Assembly (NCBI GenBank): GCA_013397935.1
Contig: VZRN01004390.1
Coordinates: 1,063,706 to 1,127,705 of the forward strand
Direction: 5' to 3'
Origin: Dasyornis broadbenti
Lineage: Eukaryota > Chordata > Aves > Passeriformes > Dasyornithidae
DNA: 64,000 bases
In this document: piece by piece, positions 63,883 to 64,000 of the stretch
How the letters are laid out: every line of letters starts with the position of its first letter
Numbering within the stretch: position 1 is the first letter of the stretch
Notes under the pieces: generated by a model
The model's input: the letters and a program-made list of their open reading frames with translations, nothing else
The model's database searches: none
Told to the model about the DNA's origin: nothing
Made by a program: the position numbers and the translations under genes

Positions 63883-64000
63883 TCACAGAATGGCTGAGGT
63901 TAGAAAAGACCTTTGGATGTCAGCTGGTCCAACTCCCTCCTCAAGCAAGGCCACCTAGTGCAACTGGCCCGGGACTGGCTTTTGACTGTCCCCAAGTGGG
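63883..64000 (-). mobile_element. CR1 LINE 3' end, runs off the right edge
   Basis: It starts with 'tcacagaatggctgaggtta', then 'gaaaagacctttggatgtca', 'gctggtccaactccctcctc' and 'aagcaaggccacctagtgca'. This is the antisense CR1 3' terminus with its 3' end on the left. The element continues beyond the window, so its length is unknown. Confidence 0.93.

Noticed and set aside
1..64000. Search for tRNA genes, CRISPR arrays, phage or bacterial operons
   Set aside because: No cloverleaf with intact A/B boxes, no spaced identical repeats of array type, and no dense ORF blocks with ribosome binding sites; the window is vertebrate.

Overview
This window looks like vertebrate nuclear DNA from a bird. 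The main evidence is repeated CR1-type LINE sequence: 3'-end signatures close to 'cacagaat...ggttggaagggacct' or its reverse complement, and one stretch whose conceptual translation matches the CR1 ORF2 endonuclease. Two long-terminal-repeat pieces resemble ERVL-type LTRs that I recall from songbird and other neoavian genomes. Species cannot be fixed from this, but a neoavian, possibly a passerine, is the best guess.

I found no protein-coding gene, rRNA, tRNA, CRISPR array, operon or phage module that I can support. The base composition is AT-rich, open reading frames are short and stop-riddled, and no run of them forms an exon-intron series of a family I recognise. The window reads as a gene desert or the interior of a very large intron. 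Short exons, lncRNAs and conserved noncoding enhancers cannot be excluded by eye.

Layout. 1-4.3 kb: unique-looking AT-rich DNA. 4.3-4.8 kb: old CR1 on the plus strand. 7.4-7.9 kb: old CR1 on the minus strand. 9.2-9.8 kb: the longest ORF pair outside recognised repeats, of unknown nature. 11.9-12.0 kb: A-rich simple repeat. 12.6-13.7 kb: two CR1 pieces on the minus strand, a 3' end and an endonuclease-coding piece. 15.5 kb: LTR head fragment. 22.0 kb: CR1 3' tail on the plus strand. 23.0-23.5 kb: unexplained GC-rich block. 24.2 kb: A-rich repeat. 26.4-27.2 kb: the best-preserved CR1, minus strand. 29.6 kb: perfect 16-bp hairpin. 38.7 kb: perfect 30-bp tandem duplication. 41.1-41.35 kb: compound pentanucleotide microsatellite with an assembly gap. 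47.2-47.6 kb: GC-rich block. 50.3-51.5 kb: probable LTR-derived block with a Z-DNA-like tract. 52.0 kb: second assembly gap. 53.6-54.2 kb: CR1 ORF1 and 3' pieces, plus strand, joined to a long ERVL-like LTR at 54.2-55.24 kb. 61.9 kb: faint CR1. 63.9 kb: CR1 running off the right edge.

I saw no new multi-gene system. The observations most worth a second look are the perfect 29.58-kb hairpin, a 20-bp palindrome made of two abutting AP-1-type sites at 25.83 kb with a related copy at 6.24 kb, the CR1/LTR junction at 54.2 kb, the unexplained GC-rich blocks, and the two gaps that sit inside simple repeats. Repeat-family names rest on remembered consensus sequences, not on a database search.
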